The notes under the pieces: generated by a model | Database searches by the model: none | Told to the model about the DNA's origin: nothing | Seen by the model: only the letters and a program-made list of their open reading frames with translations | Shown here: positions 1 through 6,790 of the stretch, one piece after another | How the letters are laid out: every line of letters begins with the position of its first letter | How positions within the stretch are numbered: position 1 is the first letter of the stretch | Position numbers and translations under genes: made by a program | Assembly: GCA_904393855.1 (NCBI GenBank) | Contig: CAJFNE010000065.1 | Location: 1-13,800, forward strand | Length of the DNA stretch: 13,800 nt | Reading direction: 5' to 3' | DNA from: an uncultured Oscillibacter sp. | Lineage (GTDB): Bacteria > Bacillota > Clostridia > Oscillospirales > Oscillospiraceae

Positions 1-345
1 GATCTCCAGATCCGTGCCGAAGAAGGCGCTGTACCGCCGCTTGACCACCCGGTACTCCCCCGGCAGGGGATAGGTGAGCCAGGCGAAGTCCGTGCCGGGG
101 CTGTCCTCCAGACAGTGGAGGCCCTCGGCGCCGTCCAGTTCCCGGCCAAAGTCCACGCGATCCGCCCGGTGGGCCTCCTGAACGTGGATCACCGGCAGGC
201 CCCGGGCGCGGAATACGTCCAGCACCCGACGGGCGCCGCGGATGCGGTCCCAGGCGGGGTCTGACAGATTGTCCGCGGTCATGGTTTGAAAGTCCTCCTG
301 CTGGATGTCAATGACCAGCAGGGCGCAGTTGGGTCCCAGCTTCAT
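1..345 (-). CDS. Isochorismatase/nicotinamidase-family cysteine hydrolase, C-terminus cut off by window edge
   Basis: The first 115 residues are present and the rest lies beyond the left edge. The N-terminus has the family pattern ALLVIDIQ with the likely catalytic Asp13, and VVKRRYSAFF with the likely catalytic Lys102 followed by the Y-S-A-F-F segment typical of this fold. The catalytic Cys that completes the Asp-Lys-Cys triad would lie outside the window. These cytosolic alpha/beta hydrolases cleave C-N or enol-ether bonds in nicotinamide, isochorismate or ureido compounds. The substrate cannot be told from this half, and no NAD or siderophore genes are nearby. The ATG at 345-343 is preceded by AAAGGAGTG at good spacing, which fixes the start. 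The gene is divergent from murD and has its own promoter (459-487), giving a leader of roughly 107 nt that contains a 5-bp hairpin (382-397). Family assignment is firm, function is open. Confidence 0.85.
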   Translation of the reverse strand, partial: MKLGPNCALLVIDIQQEDFQTMTADNLSDPAWDRIRGARRVLDVFRARGLPVIHVQEAHRADRVDFGRELDGAEGLHCLEDSPGTDFAWLTYPLPGEYRVVKRRYSAFFGTDLEI

Positions 346-458
346 GGCTGTCACTCCTTTTCAAGATTTTGCAGGGGACAGCCGGGCTCAATCCCGGTCA
401 AAATTGACGCCAAGACTCATCTTCATCGCGGCAACGCTCTTTTCCCGATTCTGAGGTC

Positions 459-487
459 AGTATAGCAGATCGGCCCGCTGGGCGCAA
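459..487 (-). promoter_or_regulatory. Sigma-A-type promoter for the cysteine hydrolase
   Basis: Read on the minus strand, TTGCGC (487-482) is followed after exactly 17 nt by TATACT (464-459). It points toward the hydrolase start at 345. It is back-to-back with the murD promoter at 524-552, and the two -35 boxes are 36 nt apart, so a single regulator bound between them could act on both. Inferred from consensus match only. Confidence 0.55.
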
Positions 488-523
488 GACCGGAGAAAAA
501 GACCGGGAAGCGGGGTGCCGAGG

Positions 524-552
524 TTGTAATTTTTCCCGGGGTGCGGTATAAT
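524..552 (+). promoter_or_regulatory. Sigma-A-type promoter for murD operon
   Basis: TTGTAA (524-529), a 17-nt spacer and a perfect TATAAT (547-552) lie 50 nt upstream of the murD ATG. This is the best sigma-A match in the window. The predicted start of transcription is near 559, giving a leader of about 44 nt that carries the AAGGAG ribosome binding site at 590-595. Confidence 0.7.
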
Positions 553-602
553 TCCCTTGTCTGCCAATACAAGCCGCCAGCGGCGGCGTAAGGAGCGTAT
601 CC

Positions 603-1979
603 ATGAATCTTGAGGAATATCTGTATTCCCTGCGGGGAAAGACGGTGGCCGTGATCGGCATCGGCGTATCCAACCAGCCCCTGATCCAGCTTTTGCGGAG
701 CCATGGGATTTCCGTCACCGCCCGGGACCGGAAGAGCCGGGAGGCCCTGGGGCCCGTGGGCGGCGCGCTGGAGGCCTCCGGCGTCCGGCTGGTGCTGGGG
801 GAGGACTATCTGCAAAACCTGACGGAGAACGTCATCTTCCGCACGCCCGGTATGCGCCCCGACCTGCCGGAGCTGACGGCCGCCGTGCGGAGGGGCAGCG
901 TGCTGACCAGCGAGATGGAGGCGTTCTTCGCGGTCTGTCCCTGTCCTATCTGGGCGGTCACTGGCAGCGACGGAAAGACCACCACCACCACGATCATCGC
1001 GGAGCTGCTGCGGCGGGCGGGGAAAACCGTCCACCTGGGAGGCAACATCGGCCATCCGCTGCTGGCGGAGGCTGGGGACATCCGACCGGAGGACCTGGCG
1101 GTGCTGGAGCTGAGCTCCTTTCAGCTGATGACCATGGAGGAAAGCCCCCACGTGGCCGTGGTCACCAACATCTCCCCCAATCACCTGGATGTCCACAAGA
1201 GCTACGGGGAGTATATTGCTGCCAAGGAGAATATCTTTACACACCAGGGATCTGAGGATATTGCGGTATTCAACGCGGATAACGATGTGACGGCGGAGGA
1301 GGCCCGGCGTGCCGTGGGCCGGGCGCGGCTGTTCTCCCGAAAGCGGGAGTTGGAGGACGGTGTGTTTCTCCGGGGAGAGGCCATCATCGCCCGGTCCGGC
1401 GGTCAGGAGCGCCAGGTGATGACTGTGGGGCACATCAAGCTCCCCGGCGTCCACAATGTGGAGAACTACCTGGCGGCTATTGCCGCCGTGGATGGCGTGG
1501 TGCCCGACGAGATCATCCGCAGCTTCGCGGAGGAGTTCGGCGGCGTGGAGCACCGGATCGAGCTGTTCCGCACCCGCAGGGGGGTCCGATGGTATAACGA
1601 CTCCATCGCCTCCAGCCCCAGCCGCACCATCGCGGGGCTCAACTCCTTTGACCAAAAGGTGATCCTCATCGCCGGGGGCAAGGACAAGGGCATCTCCTAC
1701 GCCCCCCTGGGCCCGGTGGTAAACGACCATGTGAAGCTGCTGATCCTCTGCGGCGCCACCGCCGGGGTGATCCGACGGGCGGTGGAGGAGGCCTCCAACT
1801 ATGACGGACTGGAAATCGTGGAGGTCGCTGACTATCACGAGGCCGTGACCCTGGCGGACAGCCGGGCCCGGGAGGGGGACGTGGTGATCCTCTCTCCCGC
1901 CAGCACCTCCTTTGACCGCTTCGCTAACTTCATGGAGCGGGGACGGGTCTTTAAGGAGCTTGTCAATCAGCTTCCGTAA
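603..1979 (+). CDS. murD: UDP-N-acetylmuramoyl-L-alanine--D-glutamate ligase MurD
   Basis: This cytosolic ATP-dependent ligase adds D-glutamate to UDP-MurNAc-L-alanine in peptidoglycan precursor synthesis. The protein has 458 aa, normal for MurD. It shows the N-terminal Rossmann-like start (VAVIGIGVSNQPL), the Mur ligase P-loop GSDGKTTTTT with Lys125, the ELSSFQL motif, NISPNHLDVH, and YIAAKENIF, in which Lys208 is the expected carbamylated Mg-binding lysine. The C-terminal domain holds the closing SPASTSFDRFANFMERG motif. The usual NDSKATN segment reads NDSIASSPSRT here, a variant I believe is common in Clostridia. AAGGAG at 590-595 supports the ATG. It is first in a same-strand run with yunB, ligA and tenA. 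It is not accompanied by mraY, ftsW or murG, so it lies outside a classical dcw cluster. Confidence 0.97.
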   Translation: MNLEEYLYSLRGKTVAVIGIGVSNQPLIQLLRSHGISVTARDRKSREALGPVGGALEASGVRLVLGEDYLQNLTENVIFRTPGMRPDLPELTAAVRRGSVLTSEMEAFFAVCPCPIWAVTGSDGKTTTTTIIAELLRRAGKTVHLGGNIGHPLLAEAGDIRPEDLAVLELSSFQLMTMEESPHVAVVTNISPNHLDVHKSYGEYIAAKENIFTHQGSEDIAVFNADNDVTAEEARRAVGRARLFSRKRELEDGVFLRGEAIIARSGGQERQVMTVGHIKLPGVHNVENYLAAIAAVDGVVPDEIIRSFAEEFGGVEHRIELFRTRRGVRWYNDSIASSPSRTIAGLNSFDQKVILIAGGKDKGISYAPLGPVVNDHVKLLILCGATAGVIRRAVEEASNYDGLEIVEVADYHEAVTLADSRAREGDVVILSPASTSFDRFANFMERGRVFKELVNQLP

Positions 1980-2001
1980 AGGTTTTTTGCCATACGGCCA
2001 A

Positions 2002-2030
2002 CCCTCTCCCGCATAGGATGCGGGAAAGGG
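2002..2030 (+). promoter_or_regulatory. Intercistronic hairpin overlapping the yunB ribosome binding site
   Basis: CCCGCAT (2008-2014) pairs with ATGCGGG (2018-2024) around an AGG loop. An outer CCC/GGG pair (2002-2004 with 2028-2030) extends the stem across one mismatch. The 3' side takes in the AAAGGG that begins the yunB Shine-Dalgarno. No T-run follows, so it is a poor terminator. Sequestering the ribosome site or stabilising the murD mRNA 3' end is more likely. This is inference from base pairing only. Confidence 0.45.
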
Positions 2031-2040
2031 GGTGCGACGG

Positions 2041-2745
2041 ATGCGGGCAGGTTTCTTCTATTACCGCCGCCGCTGGGACCGGCGAACGGCGCTGCGGCTG
2101 CTGCTGTTCTTCCTGCTGGCGGGGGTGCTGGCAGTGCTGCTAATGGCGGCTGTCCAGATGCGGTCCCTGCTCTCCGGCCTGGCGGTGACCCGGGTGTCCA
2201 ACACTGTCACCGGCATCGTGTCGGAGGCGGTGTACGGGGCCATCGAGACCGGGGAGCTGCAATATGACAGTCTGGTCTCCCTGGAAAAGGACAACGAGGG
2301 GCAGATCACGGCGGTCCACAGCAACATGGCCGCTTTCAACCATCTGCAGGCGGAGATTCTCAGCACGGTGCTGGAGCGGGTGGACGAGGTGGACGCGGAC
2401 GACCTGTCCATCCCCATCGGCAGCCTCACCGGCTCGGCCATTCTGGCGGGCCGGGGGCCGGCGATCCACGTGCGGATGGAGTCGGTGGGCTCGTCCCAGG
2501 CCAACTTCCACAACGAGTTCACCTCCGCCGGCATCAACCAGACCAAGCACCAGATTGTCCTGACTGTGGATGTATCCGTCAGCATCCTGCTGCCGGGCTT
2601 TCACACCGCCACGGAGGTCTCCAACTCCTTCATCGTGGCGGAGACCGTGATCGTGGGGGCGGTGCCGGAGAACTACACCTCTTTTACCACGGAGTCGGGC
2701 ACCTATATCGAGGACACCAAGGACTATATTTTGAACCAAGGCTGA
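2041..2745 (+). CDS. yunB: Sporulation protein YunB
   Basis: The protein has 234 aa from the ATG at 2041. A basic N-terminus (RRRWDRRTALR) leads into one membrane span at about residues 17-36 (LLLFFLLAGVLAVLLMAAVQM). The rest fits the YunB family: a T-N-T-V/I-x-x-x-V segment, the N-M-A-A-F-N-x-L-Q-A motif, IPIGSLTGSAILAGRGPAI, and a C-terminal stretch ending in AETVIVGAVPENYT. In Bacillus subtilis yunB is a sigma-E gene needed for proper spore formation, and its biochemical role is unknown. A GTG at 2032 is in frame, but the purine-rich AAAGGGGG at 2025-2032 overlaps it and is well spaced (8 nt) for the ATG at 2041. The gene sits 61 nt after murD and 19 nt before ligA, so it is probably cotranscribed, unless a sporulation promoter lies in the short gap. 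Confidence 0.88.
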   Translation: MRAGFFYYRRRWDRRTALRLLLFFLLAGVLAVLLMAAVQMRSLLSGLAVTRVSNTVTGIVSEAVYGAIETGELQYDSLVSLEKDNEGQITAVHSNMAAFNHLQAEILSTVLERVDEVDADDLSIPIGSLTGSAILAGRGPAIHVRMESVGSSQANFHNEFTSAGINQTKHQIVLTVDVSVSILLPGFHTATEVSNSFIVAETVIVGAVPENYTSFTTESGTYIEDTKDYILNQG

Positions 2746-2764
2746 CAGGAAAGGCGGATGCAAC

Positions 2765-4741
2765 ATGGATTACCGCGCGCGGATCAAGGAGCTGCGGGAG
2801 ATTTTAAACGAGAACGGATACCGGTACTACGTGCTGGACGCTCCCACCATGAGCGACTGGGAGTACGACCGGCTGAACCGGGAGCTGGAGGAGCTGGAGG
2901 CGGCCCACCCGGAGGAGATCACGCCGGATTCCCCCACCCAGCGGATCGGCGGCAAGCTCCTCCAGGGCTTTGCCACCTACACCCACGAGGTGCCCCTGGA
3001 GAGCCTCCAGGACGTGTTCGACGCCGGGGAGGTGGCGGACTTCTGCCAGCGGATGGAGGAGGCCCTGGGGGACCGGGCGGTGTACTCCGTGGAGCCCAAG
3101 GTGGACGGTCTCTCCGTGGCGCTGGAGTATCGGGACGGCCTATTCTACCAGGGCGCCACCCGGGGTGACGGCCGGGTCGGGGAGGATGTGACGGAGAATC
3201 TCCGGACCATCCGCTCCATTCCCATGCAGCTGCCGGAGAAGCTGCCTCGGCTCATTGTTCGGGGGGAGGTGTTCATGCCCAAGCGCGTGTTCGAGGAGCT
3301 GAACGCCGCACGGGAGCTGGCGGGAAAGCCCCTGCTGGCCAACCCCCGCAACGCCGCCGCCGGGTCCCTGCGGCAGCTGGACCCGAAAATCTGCGCCCAG
3401 CGGAAGCTGGACATCCAAATCTTCAATTTGCAGCTGGCGGAGGGCCGGGACTTCGTCACCCACGGCGAGACTCTGGAGTACCTGGCCTCCCAGCGGTTTA
3501 AGGTGATCCCACACAAGGTGCTCTCCGGCACGGAGGAGGTCCAGGCGGAGATCGAACGGATCAACAACACCCGGGAGGAGTATCCGTTCGACATCGATGG
3601 GGCTGTTGTCAAGGCAAACTCCTTGGCAGACCGTGAGGCCTTGGGCTCCACGGCCAAGTGCCCCAAGTGGGCGGTGGCGTTCAAGTACCCGCCGGAGAGG
3701 AAACCCGCTCAGGTGCTGGACATCGTGGTCCAGGTGGGGCGTACCGGCGTGCTGACTCCCAAGGCGGTGCTGACCCCGGTGCGGCTGGCGGGTACCACCG
3801 TCACCAACGCCACGCTCCACAACCAGGACTATATCACGGAGAAGGACATCCGGATAGGGGACACGGTGGTGGTTCAGAAAGCCGGGGAGATCATCCCGGA
3901 GATCGTGGAGGTGGACTTCTCCAAGCGCCCGGAGGGCACGGCGCCCTACACCCTGCCGGACATCTGTCCGGTGTGCGGGGCCCCGGTGGTTCGGGATGAG
4001 GATGGCGCGGCGGTGCGCTGTACCGGCGCGGAATGCCCGGCCCAGCGGCTGCGGAACCTGACCCATTTCGCCAGCCGGGACGCCATGGACATCGACGGCT
4101 GCGGCCCGGCGGTGATCCAGCAGCTGGTGGATCACGAGCTGGTTCGTACAGCGGCGGACCTCTATCATCTCCGGGCGGAGGAGGTGGAGAAGCTGGACCG
4201 CATGGGCAAGAAGTCTGCGGAGAACCTGATCCGGGCCATTGACAAGTCCCGGTCCAACGACCTCAGCCGCCTGATCTACGGCCTTGGCATCCGGCAGGTG
4301 GGGGAAAAGGCCGCCCAGACCCTGGCCCGGCACTTCAGGACTCTGGACGCCCTCATGGCGGCCACCGAGGAGGAGCTGACTGCCATCGACGACGTGGGCG
4401 CCGTCACCGCTCACTGCATCACGGACTACTTCCGGGATCCCCAGGCACAGGACCTGATCCGCCGCCTGGGGGAGGCCGGGGTGAACATGACTTCCACCGC
4501 GGAGACCACGGACCAGCGGTTCGCGGGGATGACTTTCGTCCTCACCGGTACCCTGACCCGGTTTGACCGCAAGACGGCCGAGGCGATGGTGGTGGAGCGG
4601 GGCGGCAAGGCCGCCGGCTCCGTCAGCAAAAAGACCACCTATGTGGTGGCGGGGGAGGCCGCCGGCAGCAAGCTCCAGAAGGCCCGGGAGCTGGGCGTTC
4701 CCGTGCTGACGGAGGAGGAGTTTGCCCAAATGCTGGAGTGA
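2765..4741 (+). CDS. ligA: NAD-dependent DNA ligase LigA
   Basis: Cytosolic enzyme that seals nicks in duplex DNA using NAD, for replication and repair. The 658-aa length is usual. Domain Ia carries YYVLDAPTMSDWEYDRL. The adenylation domain has the active-site motif KVDG with Lys112, followed by GATRGDGRVGEDVTEN and LANPRNAAAGSLRQLD. The OB fold includes VVQVGRTGVLTP. A four-cysteine zinc site is formed by Cys401, Cys404, Cys419 and Cys424. Helix-hairpin-helix repeats follow (for example LIYGLGIRQVGEKAA). The last part, from about residue 588, is a BRCT domain (GMTFVLTGTL). The segment after domain Ia reads HEVPLESLQDVF rather than the textbook PMLSL, apparently a clade variant. An AGGAAAGG sequence upstream supports the ATG at 2765. 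All key residues are intact. Confidence 0.98.
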   Translation: MDYRARIKELREILNENGYRYYVLDAPTMSDWEYDRLNRELEELEAAHPEEITPDSPTQRIGGKLLQGFATYTHEVPLESLQDVFDAGEVADFCQRMEEALGDRAVYSVEPKVDGLSVALEYRDGLFYQGATRGDGRVGEDVTENLRTIRSIPMQLPEKLPRLIVRGEVFMPKRVFEELNAARELAGKPLLANPRNAAAGSLRQLDPKICAQRKLDIQIFNLQLAEGRDFVTHGETLEYLASQRFKVIPHKVLSGTEEVQAEIERINNTREEYPFDIDGAVVKANSLADREALGSTAKCPKWAVAFKYPPERKPAQVLDIVVQVGRTGVLTPKAVLTPVRLAGTTVTNATLHNQDYITEKDIRIGDTVVVQKAGEIIPEIVEVDFSKRPEGTAPYTLPDICPVCGAPVVRDEDGAAVRCTGAECPAQRLRNLTHFASRDAMDIDGCGPAVIQQLVDHELVRTAADLYHLRAEEVEKLDRMGKKSAENLIRAIDKSRSNDLSRLIYGLGIRQVGEKAAQTLARHFRTLDALMAATEEELTAIDDVGAVTAHCITDYFRDPQAQDLIRRLGEAGVNMTSTAETTDQRFAGMTFVLTGTLTRFDRKTAEAMVVERGGKAAGSVSKKTTYVVAGEAAGSKLQKARELGVPVLTEEEFAQMLE

Positions 4742-4808
4742 CGCCCCATCCCGCGTTCCGTTCGATCAAACTTCAAACGAGTAAGAGAATACAAAAGGAG
4801 GATTCCCC

Positions 4809-5480
4809 ATGAACGTGTCCCAGCGCCTGTACGAGAAGGCCCTCCCCATCTGGGAGAGCTACTACCAGCATCCCTTTGTCCACGGCATCGCCGACGGCAC
4901 GCTGCCGGTGGAGAAGTTCCAGTTCTACATGATCCAGGATCACAAGTACCTGATGCAGTACGCCAAGGTGTTCGCCCTGGGGCTGATCAAGGCGGATCAG
5001 GAGAGCGACATGCGCCTCTTCAGCGGCCTGATCACCGCTACGCTGGACACGGAGAACGCCGTCCATCAGAGCTATCTGGGGAAGTTAGGCATCACCCGGG
5101 AGCTGATCGACGCCACGCCCATGTGCCTGAACAACGCCTCCTACACCAACTACATGATCTCCATTTCTTTCAAGGAGGGGCTGGCGGAGCTGATGACGGC
5201 GGTGCTGGCCTGTTCCTGGAGCTACAAGCTCATCGGGGATTTCATGGAGACGGTGCCCGGCAGCAAGGACCATCCCTTCTATCGGCACTGGATCGAGACC
5301 TACACCAGCGAGGGCTTCCGGACCTGCAACGACCAGATGATCGAGCTGGTGGACCGGTTCTCCGCCGGTTACACGGAGCCCCAGCTCCAGCGGCTGGACC
5401 AGATCATCCTGGATTGCAGCGAGTACGAGGACCAGTTCTGGGACATGGCCTGGACCCTGGGGACGATGGACATGCGCTGA
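4809..5480 (+). CDS. tenA: Aminopyrimidine aminohydrolase / thiaminase II TenA
   Basis: TenA hydrolyses 4-amino-5-aminomethyl-2-methylpyrimidine to HMP for salvage of degraded thiamin, and can also cleave thiamin. The 223-aa all-helical protein keeps the catalytic set at the same numbers as the B. subtilis enzyme: Asp44 (MIQDHKY), Tyr112 (ASYTNYM), Cys135 (LACSWSY) and Glu205 (CSEYEDQFWDMAW). It starts behind a strong AAAGGAGG (about 4794-4801). It lies 67 nt after ligA, a somewhat more AT-rich gap that could hold its own promoter, and is followed by a terminator. No other thiamin genes are in the window and the short leader has no room for a TPP riboswitch. This copy therefore looks like an orphan salvage gene outside direct thiamin control. 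Confidence 0.95.
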   Translation: MNVSQRLYEKALPIWESYYQHPFVHGIADGTLPVEKFQFYMIQDHKYLMQYAKVFALGLIKADQESDMRLFSGLITATLDTENAVHQSYLGKLGITRELIDATPMCLNNASYTNYMISISFKEGLAELMTAVLACSWSYKLIGDFMETVPGSKDHPFYRHWIETYTSEGFRTCNDQMIELVDRFSAGYTEPQLQRLDQIILDCSEYEDQFWDMAWTLGTMDMR

Positions 5481-5502
5481 TCAGCGCACAAGCAGCAGGG
5501 AG

Positions 5503-5541
5503 AACGCCCGCCGTTCCGAGGTTTTCGGGACGGCGGGCGTT
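5503..5541. terminator. Strong hairpin between convergent tenA and cotJC
   Basis: A 16-bp stem with one G-U wobble pairs 5503-5518 with 5526-5541 around the 7-nt loop AGGTTTT. The T-tail on the plus strand is short (TTTG), so termination relies on the very stable stem. It lies between converging genes and probably serves both directions. Confidence 0.7.
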
Positions 5542-5558
5542 TGCGCAGGGGAATCCGA

Positions 5559-6155
5559 TCACTTGTCGAAAGCGGGGTTCATATAGTAGACGTTCTTCTC
5601 GTTCATCCGGTCCTTGGCCAGCCGCAGTCCCTCGCCGAAGCGCTGGAAGTGGACGATCTCCCGGGCCCGCAGGAACTTGATGGCGTCGTTCACGTCCGGG
5701 TCGTCGGAGAGGCGGAGGATGTTGTCATAGGTGAGCCGGGCCTTCTGCTCCGCAGCCAGGTCCTCGGTCAGGTCGGCAATCACGTCGCCGGTGACCTGCA
5801 TGGTGGAGGCGGACCAGGGGTAGCCGGAGGCGAACTGGGGGAAGACGCCGGTGGTGTGGTCCACGAAGTAGGTGTCGAACCCGGCGGTGCGGATCTGCTC
5901 CTCTGTCAGGTTCCTCGTCAGCTGGTGGACGATGGTACCCACCATTTCAAGATGGCCCAGCTCCTCGGTGCCGATGTCCGTCAGCAACCCTTTCAGCTCC
6001 GGGAAAGGCATGGAGTAGCGCTGGCTCAGATAGCGCAGGGAGGCGCCCAATTCTCCGTCGGGACCACCGTACTGGCTGATGATTACCGCCGCCAGCTTGG
6101 GGTTGGAGTTCTTGATCCGAATGGGGTACTGCAGCTTCTTCTCATAGACAAACAT
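5559..6155 (-). CDS. cotJC: Spore coat protein CotJC, manganese-catalase family
   Basis: 198 aa, close to B. subtilis CotJC. It has the dimanganese ligand pattern of manganese catalases: Glu35 (GGPDGELGASLRY), Glu65 and His68 (TEELGHLEM), Glu136 (AAEQKARLTYDNI) and His169 (REIVHFQRFGE). The spacings of 3 between Glu65 and His68, and 33 between Glu136 and His169, match the family. CotJC belongs to the outer layers of the spore and may remove peroxide or act structurally. The ATG overlaps the stop of the upstream cotJAB gene as TAATG, and an AAGGAGG lies just before it inside that gene, so the two are translationally coupled. In Bacillus the cotJ operon is sigma-E dependent. Here I see no convincing sigma-E promoter by eye. 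Confidence 0.95.
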   Translation of the reverse strand: MFVYEKKLQYPIRIKNSNPKLAAVIISQYGGPDGELGASLRYLSQRYSMPFPELKGLLTDIGTEELGHLEMVGTIVHQLTRNLTEEQIRTAGFDTYFVDHTTGVFPQFASGYPWSASTMQVTGDVIADLTEDLAAEQKARLTYDNILRLSDDPDVNDAIKFLRAREIVHFQRFGEGLRLAKDRMNEKNVYYMNPAFDK

Positions 6156-6622
6156 TACTCGTTCCCTCCTTCATCCCAGGGCCAGGGGTCCTTCAGCCAG
6201 GTAAAGCCGTCCTCCGGCGTCAGGTCCGTCTGGAGCAGGGGGCCGTACATGGCCTGGTACTTCTCCCGACCCTCCTTGGCCAGCTTGATATAAGACCAGT
6301 AGAGCTGCAGGACCTCCTGATCCTTGGGATGGGTTACCAGATACAGCCCCAGCTCGTCGATGGCGAAGTCCAGGGCCATCAGCTCCACCAGGGCGGTGTT
6401 GGCCATTTTCGTCTGGGCCTGAATGGCTGCCTTGAAAGGCAGATCCAATCCAGGGAAGAGGGTGCCGGTCTGCAGGGCCTCCATGCGGCTGAAGCGCACG
6501 GGATTGGGCTCCTGCATGGGAATATAGGGAAACGCCAGCGGCGCGCAGGTACCGGGCAGGGTGCCCTGACCCACGCCGCAGGTACCGGCAGGCGTCTGAG
6601 GCGTCTGATTGGGTTTTTCCAT
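6155..6622 (-). CDS. Fused CotJA-CotJB spore coat protein
   Basis: One 155-aa open frame contains two proteins that are separate in Bacillus. Residues about 27-63 are CotJA-like: APLAFPYIPMQ, then ALQTGTLFPGLDLPF. Residues about 73-155 are CotJB-like: LMALDFAIDELGLYLVTHPKDQE, KYQAMYGPL and the terminal WLKDPWPW. No stop or new ribosome site lies between them. Residues 1-26 are a low-complexity Pro/Thr/Gly leader with two Cys. The ATG at 6622 follows AAGGAGG (6635-6641, minus strand) at about 12 nt, slightly long. An in-frame extension upstream exists but has no ribosome site. The product would partner CotJC in the coat. Cotranscribed and coupled to cotJC. Domain calls are from conserved motifs, and whether the fusion is usual in this clade is not known to me with certainty. 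Confidence 0.87.
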   Translation of the reverse strand: MEKPNQTPQTPAGTCGVGQGTLPGTCAPLAFPYIPMQEPNPVRFSRMEALQTGTLFPGLDLPFKAAIQAQTKMANTALVELMALDFAIDELGLYLVTHPKDQEVLQLYWSYIKLAKEGREKYQAMYGPLLQTDLTPEDGFTWLKDPWPWDEGGNE

Positions 6623-6709
6623 CTGCGAAAAGTCCCTCCTTGGAAAGCGTGGCGCAGGCAGAGGCCATGCGCCCACTCCATCCTATGCGGCAGGCGGGGA
6701 GGGGGGACC

Positions 6710-6738
6710 TTGATTTCGCCGGGGGGAGGCGTTATAAT
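6710..6738 (+). promoter_or_regulatory. Candidate sigma-A-type promoter upstream of cwlD
   Basis: TTGATT (6710-6715), a 17-nt spacer and TATAAT (6733-6738) stand 52 nt before the cwlD ATG. The spacer is unusually G-rich. cwlD is transcribed by sporulation sigma factors in B. subtilis, so a vegetative-type promoter would be unexpected. The nearby TGAATA and CATACG boxes are 21 nt apart, too far for sigma-G. Confidence 0.45.
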
Positions 6739-6790
6739 GAATACATAGTGGTCAAGCCGCGGCGCATACGCTTCCTCGGGGGTGTTTGCG

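Noticed and set aside
423..1838. Long open frame antisense to murD, and similar long frames antisense to ligA, yunB and radA
   Set aside because: They arise from the high GC third-position bias of the sense genes. Their translations are Gly/His/Arg/Pro-rich with no family motifs and no ribosome sites.
2012..2019. CATAGGAT present before yunB and again before cotJAB (6680-6687, minus) as possible sigma-E -10 boxes
   Set aside because: Only loosely like CATACAAT, no matching -35 box 14-16 nt upstream in either case, and the yunB copy is explained by the hairpin.
4742..4808. TPP riboswitch ahead of tenA
   Set aside because: Only 67 nt separate ligA and tenA and none of the conserved thi-box core is visible.
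6738..6770. Sigma-G promoter for cwlD (TGAATA and CATACG)
   Set aside because: The spacing of 21 nt is too long for sigma-G and the -10 is incomplete.
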